This document shows positions 10,049 to 20,140 of a stretch of DNA of 64,000 nt, piece by piece. The DNA is from Cryptomeria japonica (Eukaryota; Streptophyta; Pinopsida; Cupressales; Cupressaceae): positions 238,301,233 through 238,365,232 of the forward strand of contig NC_081414.1 in NCBI RefSeq assembly GCF_030272615.1, in the 5' to 3' direction. Within the stretch, counting starts at the first letter, position 1. Each line of letters starts with the position of its first letter. The position numbers and the translations under genes are program-made. A model generated the notes under the pieces. That model was not told where the DNA came from. It searched no databases and saw nothing but the letters and a program-made list of their open reading frames with translations.

Positions 10049-10861
10049 CTAGTCCATAGCCATATCAAACCCCTCTTCCTCCATCTCCATGTCAGACACA
10101 ATTTGTACACCACGCTTGGTCAAAGAATTGGGGGTTTTGACAATCGGGGAGGGTTTAACCTCATGCCAGATAGGGTTGTCACAATTGTTGGCATGATTCA
10201 CTAGGCTATATTCAAGAAAAGATAACAAGTAGAAATGCAAACAAATTATTTTGTTATGCCTAAAATGATTCAATATCATAAAGTGGTAAGAGAAGATACT
10301 AGCATAGTTATCGTCAAGTGCAATGTACCTCATTATCACTTTAGCCATATTTGCCAAAAGTGATTGCAGGTCCTTCTTGTTATAACCATTGTCCACCATC
10401 TTTCACACCCTATTTCTCTCACTTTTTTTTGTCAAAGTAGGCCGAATGGATTCTTTCCTCGCCTTCTTATTTCTGTAAAACTTCTTGCCATCCATCTACA
10501 AGCTAGTTATCTCCGCAATGAAGACTTTGTCTATTCTAAACTCTGCTCCAAAAACTATGAGGATACATTTCTTCCAATTATTCACAAAATCCTCTATCAT
10601 TTTTGGGTCATTGCCATGAAGCCTCTTGAGATACGACACAAGACAACCATTAGTAATCTCCATCCACAACTTCCTATTATTTTCCCATTTCTTATAGGAA
10701 GTAGACTCTATTATAGTTTTGTAACATCCTATAAGTAGTATACCTTTGTAAAATTGGGTGTAAGAATAAAACCCAAACCAAGGCAATGAAAACCTAGACA
10801 AAAAAGAAATCTCTAGAAAACTTGGTTTTAAAATTCGAACCCAAATCCCATGAAAGGTCAT
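10049..10861 (-). pseudogene. LINE-associated C-terminal module, copy A
   Basis: A protein segment of unknown function directly downstream of a decayed RNase H. It reads in at least two frames: YLKRLHGNDPKMIEDFVNNW, then FGAEFRIDKV, then a break, then VIMRYIALDDN followed by YASIFSYHFMILNHFRHNK and IWHEVKPSPIV. The last blocks match copy B (35.7-36.4 kb) and copy C (50.6-51.1 kb) almost residue for residue in places (YASIFSYHF, LNHFRH). The copy ends near an acidic stretch, DMEMEEE. Broken by stops and frameshifts. Family not recognised; a remote relation to plant transposon-associated domains is possible but untested. Confidence 0.6.
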
Positions 10862-10869
10862 TACTCATT

Positions 10870-11335
10870 CGATAATCTATCATCATTAATGTGATATGAG
10901 TGGCCAATACATTCAACATCCTTTCTTTCAAGTCAAGCAACTATATCGGGAAAGTTTCCCTTGCCGTCCACCACCGTATGTCCACATAATCTACACAGAT
11001 GTTCACCAAGTGGTCCGCTAGCATGTTACCTTCCCGATTAACATGGGAAATTTTGAATTTGTCCAATTCTATAATCATGATGTGGCACTCTTGAATTAAC
11101 TTCTTGATAGTCTATCTAGGCTTAGTATGTTTACTCATACATCTAATGATGTTAGGTGAATCACTCTCAAGCCACACTTTATTGAACCCTTCTTTGATAG
11201 TCATGGTTAACCCAATGTAATTATCTTTTTCATTAATAAAGTAGTTTGTCAGGGTGCCAATGGGAGTGCCACCACTGAAACAAGCCTACCATTGTGGTCA
11301 CAAGAAACTCTCCCACAACCAACTGCCCTAGGAAT
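10870..11335 (-). pseudogene. LINE RNase H remnant, copy A
   Basis: Minus-strand blocks in shifting frames: AVGCGRVSCDHNGRLVSVVA (usual plant form GCGGVFRNHxG), FNKVWLESDSPNIIRCM (the E/S-D block) and ISHVNREGNMLADHL (the terminal H-x-REGNxxAD motif). Together these are the plant LINE-type RNase H, spread over about 460 bp with frameshifts and stops. The 5' part, including RT, is missing, as in a typical 5'-truncated LINE insertion. Confidence 0.75.
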
Positions 11336-11364
11336 ACTCTCATCACAACATCATGTTAAATACT

Positions 11365-11620
11365 ATAAAAAAGGAAAATATAAAGAATCCCTAGGAGTAT
11401 GAGAAAATATTAAGTCTATCATAAAAAAGATGTTTTGCTAGTTCTTTGAAATTTACTCCTGCAATTATAAGAGGTGTGACGATAAAATATTAAATCTACA
11501 AATTAGCACCCTTAAAAAAAAGCCTCACTATCAATCACACCTTGTTCAAAAACCATGATAGGGAAAGATTGAGTGCAAGGAAGAGGCAAATTCTCTTTTC
11601 ACTCAAAGGATGGTTGGTGT
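11365..11620. repeat. Dispersed repeat, partner at about 37,945-38,180
   Basis: Shares phrases such as accatgatagggaaagattgagtg and GAGTATGAG/GAATATGAG-AAATATTAAGT in the same order with 37,945-38,180. Both copies lie just beyond the 5' (high-coordinate) end of a truncated minus-strand LINE. Confidence 0.6.
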
Positions 11621-11689
11621 AATAGCACTTTTATCCAATGACTTAATTAAGTAATTACATTGAAAGTAACTTTGACATAGAGTAAATAT

Positions 11690-13121
11690 AAGAAATGATG
11701 AGCAGGATTGGAAGCATTCGTAGGAGTGTGACTAGGGTTTCTATTGGGGAGGCAGGTGAGGAGGACATTTACTCTGCTCTTCCCCTTTCTTTTTCTTTGT
11801 TCCTATCCCTGTCCCTATGTCATTTCCCTTGGTTCACTACCATTTGTCTTTCTGTTTGTGGGTTATGGTTTGGTGCAAAGATGAAAGAAGGTGGTTACGG
11901 AGGCGACTGCGGTGTTTTTGGTGGTAGATGGTGCTGTTGGGTGGTGCTTGGGTTTCGATGCAAACACCCCTGTGTCGACTTGATTTTTTGATGCTGTTGT
12001 GACCACTATGTTGCGTTAGTAAGTGTTTGTGGATATTGAAGGTATATCTCTATTTATTGTGGGTGCCCTATTGGTCTTCAATTTTTATTTTATTTATTCT
12101 TCTCATAGAGGTGGATGTGGTGTGGAGGGTCTTGCTAATGGAAGTTTGCAGAGGTGGAAACGGTGTAGTGGGTTTTGCTGCCAAGAAGTTTTATTGCGGT
12201 GAACTTCCATCATGAACAAGGTTTTGTGCTTTGACGACTACTAGGAGGGTGATCCTCTGATTCTTGGAGGAGGGCTTGTTTGGGAGGTGTTGCACCCCTA
12301 TGCCAAGGGTGTTGTTGCTCTAGTTTTATCTAGATGCAGAGGAGGTGTTTGGGATCTGGCTGGAGCTCCCACAACCTAGCTCATCATTGGTATTTTGGGC
12401 TCATTACTCCTTCCAAGTTATTTTTTTCCCTCAAAGTGGTCTTTGTTATTACAAGGGACCTTTATGTGTGGGGTCTATTTTTTCTTGTTTTGTAGCCTTT
12501 TGGGGTTTCCTATTTTCTTTAATCTTTTTCAAGAGGATCTCTAGTTTTGTTCAAGGTTTGTTCATTCTACCTTTATCAGTCAGTTTTATTGAGGCAGATC
12601 ATTCTTCTACTAAGGGGGAAAATTATGGGCTGAGTTTAGTGGAACAGATCCTGTTGGGGGCTTTCAATGCCCTGTTTTTCAAGGTCAGATGGTTGATTGT
12701 TGATTTCTCTTTGTTGCTAGGATTTTGTCCTTGTTCTCATATAGAGGTGGAGATCTTGGTTAAGCTTATATTCTTGGAGTTGGAATGGTGCAAGCCTCTT
12801 CTTCAAGTTTTGGTTTTGGGATCCTTCTTAAAGACTAGCTATCCAGCAAAGCGTTATGGTCCTAGATCTCGGTTGCTAGACTTTGGTGCATGGTATGAAG
12901 CTTTGTTCTCTCCGCTGATAGATGGTTTCCATCTTTTCAGGCCCTATTGAGGTGGTTCCCCATCCTATTGAGGTGGAAAGGTTCTTTTCTATTAGAGGTG
13001 CGACTATCCGATGCTTTGAGGTTGTTCGATTCATCTTGGTGGTTTTGGGAGCCATTACAAAATGCATATCAAAGGTTAGGGGAGTCTTTAAAAATCCCCA
13101 TTGATGCTCTGCAAAAATGAT
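11690..13121. other. GT-rich unassigned sequence, possibly a LINE 5' region
   Basis: Strand-biased composition rich in G and T, with a pyrimidine run at about 11,775-11,835 and several moderate plus-strand open frames (the longest 12,345-12,950, 201 codons). The translations are low in complexity (many F, L, S) and match no family I know. The composition recalls the untranslated leaders of plant LINEs, but no ORF1 motif follows. Confidence 0.3.
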
Positions 13122-14630
13122 TGTTAGGATATTGTCAAGACAAATACAAACACACAAGCAACAAAACCAAGTGCTAGTGTTAGAAACCACAAATCAAATA
13201 CTATCCTAAGCAAGCATATCAAGAGAGACACAAAACATAAGATAGAAAGCTTAATAAATCTAAGAAATGCAATAAGACATCTCCAAATGCACTCCACCAT
13301 GTTTGTAGCTACTCCTCCCTTGTTACTCTCCTCTCCAAGCTCCCAAATGAGTGTAGCTCTTAGTATCTTTTTTTACTATTTTAGATTTCTTATGGAGGTT
13401 CAAGATTGTAGAATGAAAGGTTATGAGAATGAAAATGTGAATAAGCTAAAACAAGATATTATCTAGTTATCTAATGTTAATTTTAGCTCAAAAAGACAAA
13501 TGTAGATGATTATGCCAAATGCTCTCTAAATTTTACTATAAACTAGATGCATACAAGATTTCAAGATTATAGATGTGCTTGAGAATGCTTGAGGATTTGA
13601 AAATGAGGAATGTGAGCTCTATTTATAGGTAAAATGGAGCAATGAAGGGTTGAGATTGAGTAATCTTAACAAGGGTCAGGATTGAAGGCTTTATGATCCA
13701 TGTGAGGACTTTCAATCCAATCCTAGGATAAAAAATGTCAATAAGAGATGGGTTGAGAGGAGAGGGAATAATCATTAAATACTTTGACATGATTTGAAGG
13801 TTAACTTGGGAGGTAAGGTTAATGTTGAGTTGAATGAATAAAACCATTATCCAATAAATAATGCCTTTATTCAATGGATAAACTCTTATGCAAGAGTTAG
13901 TGAGGATAACCATGGTCAAAGCAATAAATGCTTGAGGAGACATATGGGTTAAATGGAGATTGAGTTAGAGAGAAAGTCTCTAACCATGTGGGTGAGTTTA
14001 TTTAACCAAAAATGGTTATGTAAGAGCCATTAATGGTCATGTAAGAGCCATTAGTAGTTTGGAAGACTTTAGAGGTTAGGTTGTTGAACACATAAAGCAT
14101 TAAATTCTTTTGAAATACTTTGGAGGCTTTGAGAAGTGACTTCAAGTTGCTTAGGAATGCGAGAATAATTAGGAGACGAGATTAGATTAATTAGGAGGGG
14201 TTAGAAAAATTTAGAAAGTGGTTAGAAGAGTCTAGAAGGGGATTTAGGATTGCAAGTGGGTTTGGTAGGTGAGGAAAAATACGATTTAAATTAAAATAAA
14301 ATTAATTTATTTCCATTGTGGTTGCAACTTGTATTTGTAGGAGAATGCAAGTGGGGGGGTAGTTTAGGGATTTAAATAAATATTTAATTTATTTATTTTA
14401 AAAGAGGAAAGGGGTTAAATTAAATAAATATGATTTATTTATTTAATTGGTTTAGAGGTGTGGTTTAATGAATTAATTTAAATAAATTAGATAATTTATT
14501 TAGTTAATAGTAGAAGGGTTTGAGGATGAATTAATTAAATGTTAATTTAATTAACTATTGGCTAGTGGATAAATAATCAAATAAATAGTAAATATTCATT
14601 TAATTAAATGGATAGATTTATGTGACTACA
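13122..14630 (-). repeat. Solo-type LTR, gypsy-like (minus strand)
   Basis: On the minus strand it begins TGTAGTCACATAAATC (14,630) and ends ATATCCTAACA (13,122). It has an AT-rich first third with repeated ATTTAATTAAATAAAT blocks, as in the other LTRs here, and a TATA box TATAAATA at 13,620-13,627. No polypurine tract or primer-binding site is clear at either side and the flanking pentamers differ (ATGAT, CCCAT), so it is either a solo LTR with altered flanks or a fragment. Unit phrases GTAAGAGCCATTAATGG/GTAAGAGCCATTAGTAG near 14,020-14,055 are a short tandem repeat inside U3. Confidence 0.65.
13620..13627 (-). promoter_or_regulatory. TATA box of the 13.1-14.6 kb LTR
   Basis: CCTATAAATAGAGC on the minus strand, a near-ideal plant TATA context. 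Confidence 0.6.
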
Positions 14631-14639
14631 CCCATATTT

Positions 14640-15350
14640 CTATGTGGGTTGAGGGAGCCCGTAAAAACCCTCTTGGTTTCTTTGGTGCATTCTCAAAACT
14701 TTGTTTCCTAGATTGGTCCTTCAAGCCGTTCTATTGTGATCTAGGCTTTTTTTGGTTGTGAGAGCCTTTCAAAACCCACTCTTTTGGTTGGTTGTGGGAG
14801 CCTCATAAAACCCACAGTCAAGGTTGAGGGAGCTTGGAAAAACACTAAGTACTGTGTTCTTATCAAGGATAGGCTGGATGTTGGCAATTTTCAGGGCCCA
14901 TTTTGCCCAATGTTTGGTTCTGGTTAGGTTCAGGTGTTGTTTTGGAGAGATTGGAGTATTTTTTACAGGTTAAGGCAGCCTTGGAAAAATCTTCTTGTAG
15001 GCTGAGGGTACCTGGCAAACCTTTGTGTTTTGCTTTTAGATCTATAGTTTGATGTCTTAGATCTGTTGTTTGTGGCAACCTGGGTTGTATTTCATATTAT
15101 TTTTCTATGGATAGCATATGGTTTGTTGTGGTTGCTTTGTTTTTGTAGCTTCTTTTACCTTTGATGTTGTAATGTCTGACTCTTCTTGTGAGGTGTTGGC
15201 TAGGCTACTTACTCTCCTTGATATATCTTCCTATAGTGTCTGTTTGTTGGTTCCAAATCCATGAAAAATCTAAGGATTTCAGGTCCCTTTAGAACCTTTT
15301 GTCTGGTGTTTTGGTCTCCTCAAATCCTATTTATGCTAATTAAAACATTG
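14640..15350. repeat. Interspersed GGTTGNGGGAGCC...AAAACCC motif and LINE-like 3' sequence
   Basis: A motif of about 25 bp, GGTTGTGGGAGCC followed within a few bases by AAAACCCAC, recurs at about 14,647, 14,755, 14,790 and 14,830, with a weaker form near 15,000. Downstream, CCAAATCCATGAAAAATC...GGATTTCAGGTCC (about 15,255-15,290) resembles 33,395-33,460. It may be a LINE 3' UTR; no coding sequence is recognisable. Confidence 0.4.
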
Positions 15351-16490
15351 ACATAGAGTAATTTTACAAAAATTTAAAAGTCAATTGTTAACACAATAAA
15401 CTGAATAACATAGTCACATAATTCAACAATATTATCATCAAATCATATAGAATACTCTCATTAATTTATAACATTAAGGGTTCTAATACTTATCTTAATC
15501 TTGAGCATGTGGAATGATCATTGTTACTCTAAGAATATTCTAGTGGCCTTGGGTCTTGTATGGCCATAGCACCCCAAGAGGAAACAAGTTCTTACATAGT
15601 ATCCCACATACCTCATAGCATGAAAAACACAAAATCCCAAATTCCTCACAAAAAAAAAAAAAATCCCTCACCAGGACACTCCTAGGTCAATGTTATACCT
15701 CGAGTTGAACATGCATTGTGTACCCCTTTTCCAAATGCCCATAGCCCATCAAGTCACCATTTTTACCTTCTTTCATTAGTGATCTTCATTCTCCCTTCCT
15801 AAATCAAACATAATTGACTTATGTAATATTTTAAGGGTTGATTTCCAAACCATCATACCTTTTTAAAAATGTTGGTTGTGGTGATTAGGCATATTCTTTG
15901 GTTGTGTGGCTCCTTGGAATCCATTTCTTTTAATCACATTCTTAGGGAGTGAAATGACATGTTGCTTATTGTTAGTGGAGATGGATACAAGTGTAATTTT
16001 TTTTTCTGTCAAGCTTCTTGTTTTGTATCGCTCTCTAGGATTTAATAAATTTTTACTTGTCTTTTAGTTAAAAAATAATCATAATTATTTTTCTTTTTAA
16101 GAGAGTTGTTCATAAATATTATTTAATAATATTTCTTTTAAGCAAAGGATTATAATATCCTTTATTTTTATCTCCTTGTTTTACTTCTAAAATGATTATT
16201 TCATAACATAATCTTCTTTGGAAAAAAAGTCACATAATAGTTAGCCATACCTCTTATGTATTGTAGAAGTTTTATTGATAATATTCATGAATAAACAAAT
16301 AAGGGATAAACATATCAAATCCAAGCATTGGGTTCTTTATGTTACAACATGACAAAAATTTGACACCCACAACAAAAACCAACATAAGAAAATAAGTGCC
16401 ACATAGTGGCTAGTACTTGTCATTTAGATTTGTAATAGTAATTATCTATGCTTTTTTTCAAACAATAGAAGATAGAAGAGATTAATAATT
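15351..16490. other. AT-rich sequence, no gene seen
   Basis: Contains an A run at about 15,649-15,662 and, at about 15,990-16,060, a T-rich segment (TTGTTTTGTATCGCTCTC then TTTAATAAATTTTTAC) resembling a LINE 3' tail. No coding sequence was recognised. Confidence 0.4.
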
Positions 16491-16499
16491 TTGTAGCCC

Positions 16500-17099
16500 T
16501 AACTTTAAATTAATCCTAACATTAATTAAGTTGTAATCGTATTTGAAACCTAACAGTAATACTAGTTGAATGCTAATTATAAATTTTAAGTAATACCTAA
16601 CCTACTTTGAACCCTAGTCTTAACCCTTACCCTAACCCTATTCTAACTCTAATAAAAGTCTTGTCTCTAATGCCAATAATAACTCTAGTCATAATTGAAT
16701 TGTATTCCTAACCTCTTTGAATCCTAACCATAATTTAACACTAACCCTAAATAATTTTTTTTTCCTATAAGCATAATTGATCCTTAACCCTAACTCCAAT
16801 TTAACTTTATACCTAACCCTTACCCTAACCATGCTTGAACTATAACCATAATTTAACCCTAACTAAAAAACTTCTTTTATAAATTTAATTAAACACTAAT
16901 TGAATCATAGTCCTAACACTAATTCAACCCTACTTTTAATTAAACTCAACACTAAGCTTATTAAACATAAATGTAACCCTAATTCAATCCCAATTGAACC
17001 ATAATCGTAACACTAACTATAATTATAATTGATATATAATTATAATGAATGTATTTGGTATTCTTTGTATTTTTTTCTATTGTTCAATAATGGAATATC
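16500..17099. repeat. Degenerate CCCTAA-like array (left part)
   Basis: Many imperfect CCTAACCCTAA-type units, for example CCCTTACCCTAACCCTATTC near 16,625-16,650, mixed with AATTGAACC and ATAATTTAACCC phrases. The closely related array at 23,870-24,080 shares long phrases (ttgaactataaccataatttaaccc). It resembles plant telomere repeats (CCCTAAA) only loosely; a diverged satellite-like repeat fits better than a true interstitial telomere. Confidence 0.55.
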
Positions 17100-17112
17100 A
17101 ATAATGCTAGAG
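17100..17112. repeat. LINE target-site duplication AATAATGCTAGAG, left copy
   Basis: The same 13 bases recur at 23,242-23,254, just past the short A-rich tail of the LINE. Length and position are typical of LINE insertion by target-primed reverse transcription. Confidence 0.75.
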
Positions 17113-17329
17113 GGTATGGTTGAATCAAATTTTAAAAATAAGAGATTCTAGGATGCGACCTGCGAATTTTTGAACTTAAAGACTGTCGATGGTGGAAGAA
17201 AAATCAAGGATGCAACTTGGAGGAGTTAACCTCCTCCACCCGGTTTGAGATCTCTACCTCGTCCACTTGCATTTTTTTGAGTCCTTTTGGTTTTAATGCT
17301 CTGCATCAATAGTTAAAACTAACTGCACC

Positions 17330-19043
17330 ATGCCTCATGCGACCCAAACTTGGTTCTTGATGGAGCCAGAGTCAGATGGAAGAGCCATTAATGGCCCAAA
17401 ATCTACCGCTCACACAACCACAACCCTAAAAAAACCCTTTGCGGAGACCATCACCCCACCTACGAATGGAGTCCACCAATCCGCGCAATTCCTTAAGGCT
17501 CCTGACGGTGAAGGATCCAGTAAGGAAGGTAAGTGCACTCGCATTACCTTGGACTCCTTCTACATTTCACCAAATAATGAGATGTTGAATGAAATTGCTT
17601 CAGAAAAACTTAGGTTATGTGACACTACTATTTTCTTTGCTTGTGTGGACATCCAAAAATGTCCACCTAGGAAGTTCTTAGATGACTGGTTTAACAATCT
17701 TTGGAACCAGAAACTAGGGCTTAAAATATCGTTCTGTAGGCAAATTCAGAAAGGTCTCTATCTTATTTTTTTTAAACTCGCATGAAGCCCAACTGGAAGC
17801 CCTCAAATGCCAATACTAGACGGTCGAAAATACATCCTTTCGAGCTCTAGGTTGGTCTCCATAGGCGGTCAATGAAGAAGTTCTCGCACTTTCCTCCCCC
17901 AGATGGGTCATCCTTAAAGATGTCCCTCCCTTTTTGTGGTGATTTCTTCCCCAGCTGATGTAACCGTTTGGCAAAACAATTAGGGTTGATGAGACTACCC
18001 GTTTGGTGCCCAACCTAGATGCAAGAATGCTCGTATCTATTAAGCCTGGAATTGATATCCCCCCGTGCTTAAACCTAAATATTAATGAAGAAACCTTCCT
18101 CTGCCCTGTTGAGATGCTTGGAGGTTTGAATACCTGCTTTCTTTGCAAAAAGGAAGGGCATATTCGTAAAAACTGTCCAATCATCAATCGTGGGAAACAA
18201 AAGAATGACTCACCCAATACCTCAGAAAACCCTAAAATCAATAATGACCTAAAATCGACTCCCCTGCACTCTGCTAATGAAGAAACCCCCACACTCGGTC
18301 CCAAGCCCAATGAATTAAACCCGATGCATGTTGATCTCACACCTCTGGTCCCTTAACCCCTCATTTTCGTCCCCTCAAAACCTCTCGAAGGATCATCTTC
18401 TGATTGCCTTCAACTGGTTACCTCAAGAAAGCAAAGACAAAAATTAACCCACCAAAATTCCCTAAAGTGATCGAATGTTGCAAGTACAGATAAATTGGCC
18501 ATTACTAGCAATCCCCCTCTTGAAATTAAAGACCTACCGTCCACTTCGCAAAACCTGACTAATTCTCTGGTTAAAAAAATGGTTAAAAAGTTGGAAAAAC
18601 CTAATCATGGTGCTGATGATGCTAGCATCAACGATAATACTGCAAAAATGGTACTTAGATCTTGAACACCCAAGCAAATGACACCATTTTCATTTGCAGA
18701 CATTACCTCTAATGTTAGCACCAGCAACCCCTCAATAGACTCCCAGGTTAATGAAATTGAGGATAATCATGTGATAGAAGTTATCTTTGCCAGCAAGGGT
18801 TTAGATGACATTAGCTCTGGCATGATGCTCCTTGGTTTTCCAGGCTCCCAATTGTCTGGGTTCGACATAGGAGGAAATGTGGATGTTAGATTTGAGCCAT
18901 CTGAGATTAGTGAATATGACAAGGACCTTATGAAAGGATCCTCCATGAATAAAAATAAAGGTAGACCTGTGGGATCTAAGAACAAGAAAAAAATTGGAGA
19001 TCAACACAATTTCCCTACCAGCTCTATTAAAACCCCCTTCTAA
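17330..19043 (+). pseudogene. LINE ORF1 (DUF4283-like, CCHC zinc knuckle)
   Basis: Nucleic-acid-binding ORF1 protein in three or more pieces. 17,330-17,785 starts MPHATQTWFLMEPESD and contains PPRKFLDDWFNNLWNQKLG. After a frameshift near 17,780 comes WVILKDVPPFLWRFLP (about 17,905-17,955) and RLVPNLDARMLVSI, the DUF4283-like core. At about 18,136-18,180 the zinc knuckle CFLCKKEGHIRKNC has the exact CX2CX4HX4C spacing. The tail (18,678-19,043) ends with GRPVGSKNKKK, an AT-hook-like basic motif. Stops lie at about 18,354, 18,466 and 18,663. ORF1 coats LINE RNA. ORF2 starts within tens of bases of its stop. Confidence 0.8.
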
Positions 19044-19049
19044 GGAAGT

Positions 19050-20140
19050 ACATATCATGGAACATTAGAGGCCTTGAGTCGCCTGACAGGAAGTTTGTTA
19101 TCAAAAGGTTTCTAGATTCCCACAAAAAATTAGATTTCCTGATGCTTCAAGAACTTAAAGCCATTGGTTTCTCTCTTGATAGTGCTCTTGACGTCATTTG
19201 GAAAGATGCAATTAAAATTTACACTGAGCACCCGAGAGGTAAGGGAGGAGTTGGCCTTCTTCTAGCCCCCAAATGGGCGAACTACCTCAGGAATAAGGGA
19301 ACTTCCCCATGTAATTGGGTAGCCTGGGTTAAATTTGATATTAGAGGATCTTGCTTTGGCATATGCTCCATATATGCACCCAATGACTATAAGGAAAGAT
19401 TGTCCCACTAGACTTGGCTGACATCCCTCCCAAATATCCCCTGGGTCATGGCCGGAGACTTTAACATGAGTGAACACTAGGATGACAAGGCTGGGGGCCT
19501 TCCCTTTGAATGGAAAACTCTAGAAAAATGTCACTGGGATAGGCTTAAGCATCAACTCCAGTTGTTTGACACCCTAGAAGGCACCAAAGCTGATGCCCAT
19601 AACCTTTGGTATACTTGGTGCAACTTTCAGCTAGGCACTAACTAGATCTACTCCAGACTTGACAGGTTTTATGTTAATAATAACTTCTTTTCTTTTTCCC
19701 CCAATAACCTTGGGAATGTAGTTGTTGTCCTTCCAGTAACCCTTTCTGACCATTTTCCTATCCTAGCCATCATTAACACTAGGAACTCCATCACTAATAA
19801 CTATCCTCGCAATAAGAAATTTTTCCTCAACACCTTCCTGCTACAAGACAAGGAAGTCCTTAATGCCATTAGAATAGTTAGTATCTTCAACTTGTAGCCT
19901 CAGCTTCCTCAATACCATATTCTTAGATGGAAGTGAAACATTTCCTCCTCGCAGAAGATATTTCAAACCATTGGCCAGAAGAAAGCCAAGGACTTTAGAT
20001 CCCAGGAGAAATCCCTTGCACATCAGCTCCACTCTATGGAACAAGAAATACAAATTCATCCCTCCTCCCCTACCTTGGCTAAGCGGGTCTTTGAAGCTAG
20101 GACATCCTCAACAAACATCAACAAATCAAAATCAAAGGGA
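19050..20140 (+). pseudogene. LINE ORF2 endonuclease (EEP/APE type)
   Basis: Begins YISWNIRGLESPDRK, the N-terminal WNIRG of plant LINE endonucleases, then LMLQELKA with the catalytic E, GGVGLLLAP, CSIYAPND, WVMAGDFNMSEH (GDFN), RLDRFYVN and LSDHFPILA (SDH). All catalytic landmarks are present in order. In-frame stops: TAG at 19,409, 19,478, 19,643 and 19,895; TGA at 19,934. A frameshift near 20,140 separates it from the RT frame. The enzyme nicks target DNA to prime reverse transcription. The first stops each replace a position where Trp is plausible. Confidence 0.85.

Noticed and set aside
12345-12950. 201-codon open frame as a gene
   Set aside because: Translation is F/L/S-rich and featureless, with no homologous motif, promoter or repeat copy to support it.
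16500-17099. Interstitial telomere
   Set aside because: Units are CCCTAA-like but irregular, with no run of perfect CCCTAAA. It is better called a degenerate array.
17816-18340. 174-codon minus-strand open frame
   Set aside because: Lies antisense to the LINE ORF1 zinc-knuckle region, which is clearly coding on the plus strand.
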